NCBI GenBank assembly: GCA_020638195.1
Contig: JACKJC010000001.1
Span: 361,001 to 425,000 of the forward strand
DNA: 64,000 bases
Reading direction: 5' to 3'
Source of the DNA: Methylobacteriaceae bacterium
GTDB lineage: Bacteria; Pseudomonadota; Alphaproteobacteria; Rhizobiales; Beijerinckiaceae
This document shows positions 62,880 to 64,000 of this stretch, piece by piece. The translations under genes were made by a program, and so were the position numbers. The notes below the pieces were generated by a model. It had not been told where the DNA came from. It did not search any database and worked only from the letters and a program-made list of their open reading frames with translations. Numbering within the stretch: the first letter of the stretch is position 1; every line of letters begins with the position of its first letter.

Positions 62880-64000
62880 TCAGTGAAGCGCGTCCGCGCC
62901 TTTCGGGAAATTGACAATTCTTCCGTCATTCGGCTCGTCATTGGCGACCTCGCCCTTGGCGACCGTCTTGCCGTTGATCGTCAGACCCGCCGGACCCGTC
63001 GATAGCGCCACGGACTCGCCGTCGCCGACATCGCCGGCAAGGATCATCTCGGCCAGCGGATCCTGCACCGCCTTCTGGATCACGCGCTTGAGGGGACGCG
63101 CGCCATAGGCCGGATCGTAACCGCGGTCGGCGAGCCAGGCGCGCGCCTTGGCGTCGAGGTTGAGCGCAATCTTGCGATCTTCCAGCAGCTTCGCGAGCCG
63201 CCCGAACTGGATGTCGACAATCGCGCCCATGTCCTGCCGACGCAGCCGATGGAAGAGGATGATCTCGTCCACGCGGTTGAGGAACTCGGGCCGGAAGTGC
63301 GCACGCACGACCTGCATCACCTCGTTTTGCACGGCGGAGGAATCCTCGCCTTCCTTCTGCATGACGAGAAATTCGGCTCCGAGATTCGACGTCATGATGA
63401 TCAGCACGTTGCGGAAATCGACCGTACGCCCCTGCCCGTCGGTCAATCGTCCATCGTCGAGAACCTGCAACAGAACGTTGAACACGTCCGGATGAGCTTT
63501 CTCGATCTCGTCGAAAAGCACGACCTGATAGGGCCGCCGCCGCACCGCTTCGGTCAGCGCGCCGCCTTCCTCGTAGCCGACGTAGCCGGGAGGCGCGCCG
63601 ATCAGCCGCGAGACGGAGTGCTTCTCCATGTACTCGGACATGTCGAGACGCACGAGCGCGGTCTCGTCGTCGAACAGGAAGTTCGCGAGCGCCTTGGTCA
63701 GCTCGGTCTTGCCGACGCCGGTCGGCCCGAGGAACATGAACGAGCCGATCGGCCGGTTCGGATCCTGCAGACCGGCGCGCGCGCGCCGCACCGCCGTCGA
63801 AACCGCATGCACGGCTTCCTGCTGGCCGACAACGCGCTTGGCGAGCTCCTGCTCCATCTTGAGCAGCTTGTCCTTCTCGCCTTCAAGCATCTTGTCGACG
63901 GGCACGCCGGTCCAGCGCGACACGACCTGCGCGACGTGATCGGGCGTGACGGCTTCCTCGACCAGCGCGGAGGCGCTCGACGATTCGGCTTCTTCGAGTT
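62880..64000 (-). CDS. clpB: ATP-dependent chaperone ClpB, C-terminal part (partial)
   Basis: ClpB is the Hsp100 disaggregase. Only the C-terminal ~374 residues are in the window; the gene continues past the right edge. Visible are the RWTGVPVDKMLEGEKDKLL linker entering NBD2, Walker A GPTGVGKTEL, SRLIGAPPGYVGYEEGG, Walker B VLFDEIEKAHPDV and sensor-1 TSNLGAE. The C-terminal D2-small domain has GYDPAYGARPLKRVIQ. The tail after about DGRIVNFPKG is short. The upstream part of the frame reads EEAVTPDHVAQVVSRWTG, in frame to the window end. Confidence 0.97.
   Translation of the reverse strand, partial: LEEAESSSASALVEEAVTPDHVAQVVSRWTGVPVDKMLEGEKDKLLKMEQELAKRVVGQQEAVHAVSTAVRRARAGLQDPNRPIGSFMFLGPTGVGKTELTKALANFLFDDETALVRLDMSEYMEKHSVSRLIGAPPGYVGYEEGGALTEAVRRRPYQVVLFDEIEKAHPDVFNVLLQVLDDGRLTDGQGRTVDFRNVLIIMTSNLGAEFLVMQKEGEDSSAVQNEVMQVVRAHFRPEFLNRVDEIILFHRLRRQDMGAIVDIQFGRLAKLLEDRKIALNLDAKARAWLADRGYDPAYGARPLKRVIQKAVQDPLAEMILAGDVGDGESVALSTGPAGLTINGKTVAKGEVANDEPNDGRIVNFPKGADALH

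Overview
This is high-G+C chromosomal DNA from an alphaproteobacterium, most likely of the order Hyphomicrobiales (Rhizobiales). The evidence is sdhCDAB and sucABCD-lpd gene orders of alphaproteobacterial type, a cobaltochelatase CobS/CobT pair, an RpoH sigma factor close to carD and fdxA, an NdvA/ChvA-type cyclic glucan exporter, a perfect CtrA box, a fused shikimate kinase/dehydroquinate synthase, and three enzymes of the ethylmalonyl-CoA pathway. That pathway suggests a methylotroph, phototroph or PHB-cycling relative of Methylocystis, Methylobacterium or Rhodoblastus, but the genus cannot be fixed from sequence reading alone. I see no rRNA, prophage, insertion sequence or CRISPR array; most of the window is housekeeping DNA.

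Layout. 0-5 kb: the 5' end of secA, divergent from a secreted parvulin, argJ, a lipoprotein, mutT and a GNAT gene. 5-9 kb: sdhCDAB (minus). 9-12.3 kb: three secreted proteins in a row, a PHB-depolymerase-like protein that lacks its serine, a degenerate nuclease-fold protein and an M48 lipoprotein protease. 12.4-17.2 kb: rpoH, a CarD carrying a 306-residue Ala/Lys-rich N-terminal extension, fdxA, an S4 protein and a GNAT_6 gene. 17.4-21 kb: a CobW GTPase and D,D- and L,D-peptidoglycan enzymes. 21-25.6 kb: thioesterase, bolA, a J-domain protein, cobS and cobT. 25.7-28.1 kb: a YARHG protein, mesaconyl-CoA hydratase, DUF167, YggT and tRNA-Ala. 28.4-33 kb: a basic exported protein, ndvA, a MarR regulator and a CNNM protein. 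33-38.6 kb: aroKB, a 48-residue membrane protein, xerD, accA and a CtrA-box YafK-like protein. 38.6-45.3 kb: an SDR, hemD, hemC, tsaD, a phospholipase-D-like gene, gpsA, an EVE protein and zapE. 45.3-55.8 kb: a TetR regulator, mdh, sucCD, sucAB and lpd, with a low-G+C orphan gene between sucB and lpd. 55.8-64 kb: membrane proteins, ccr divergent from ecm, uppP and the 3' end of clpB.

How the genes work together. The window carries most of the lower TCA cycle (2-oxoglutarate dehydrogenase, succinyl-CoA synthetase, succinate dehydrogenase, malate dehydrogenase). It also carries three steps of the B12-dependent ethylmalonyl-CoA route (Ccr, Ecm, mesaconyl-CoA hydratase), which regenerates glyoxylate and C4 acids for that cycle. 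CobS and CobT would insert cobalt into the cobalamin that Ecm needs. Several genes serve the envelope: secA, a parvulin, DacC-like and YkuD-like enzymes, a YafK-like protein, uppP and ndvA.

A stretch of about 950 bp (roughly 41,960-42,915) is broken by at least ten frame changes across three consecutive genes while protein-level similarity persists in alternating frames. This looks like poor sequence rather than gene decay. The most unusual biology is the CarD with a histone-H1-like extension, the serine-less hydrolase next to a degenerate nuclease fold, the compositionally foreign gene inside the sucAB-lpd operon, and a 16-bp-stem hairpin between fdxA and carD.
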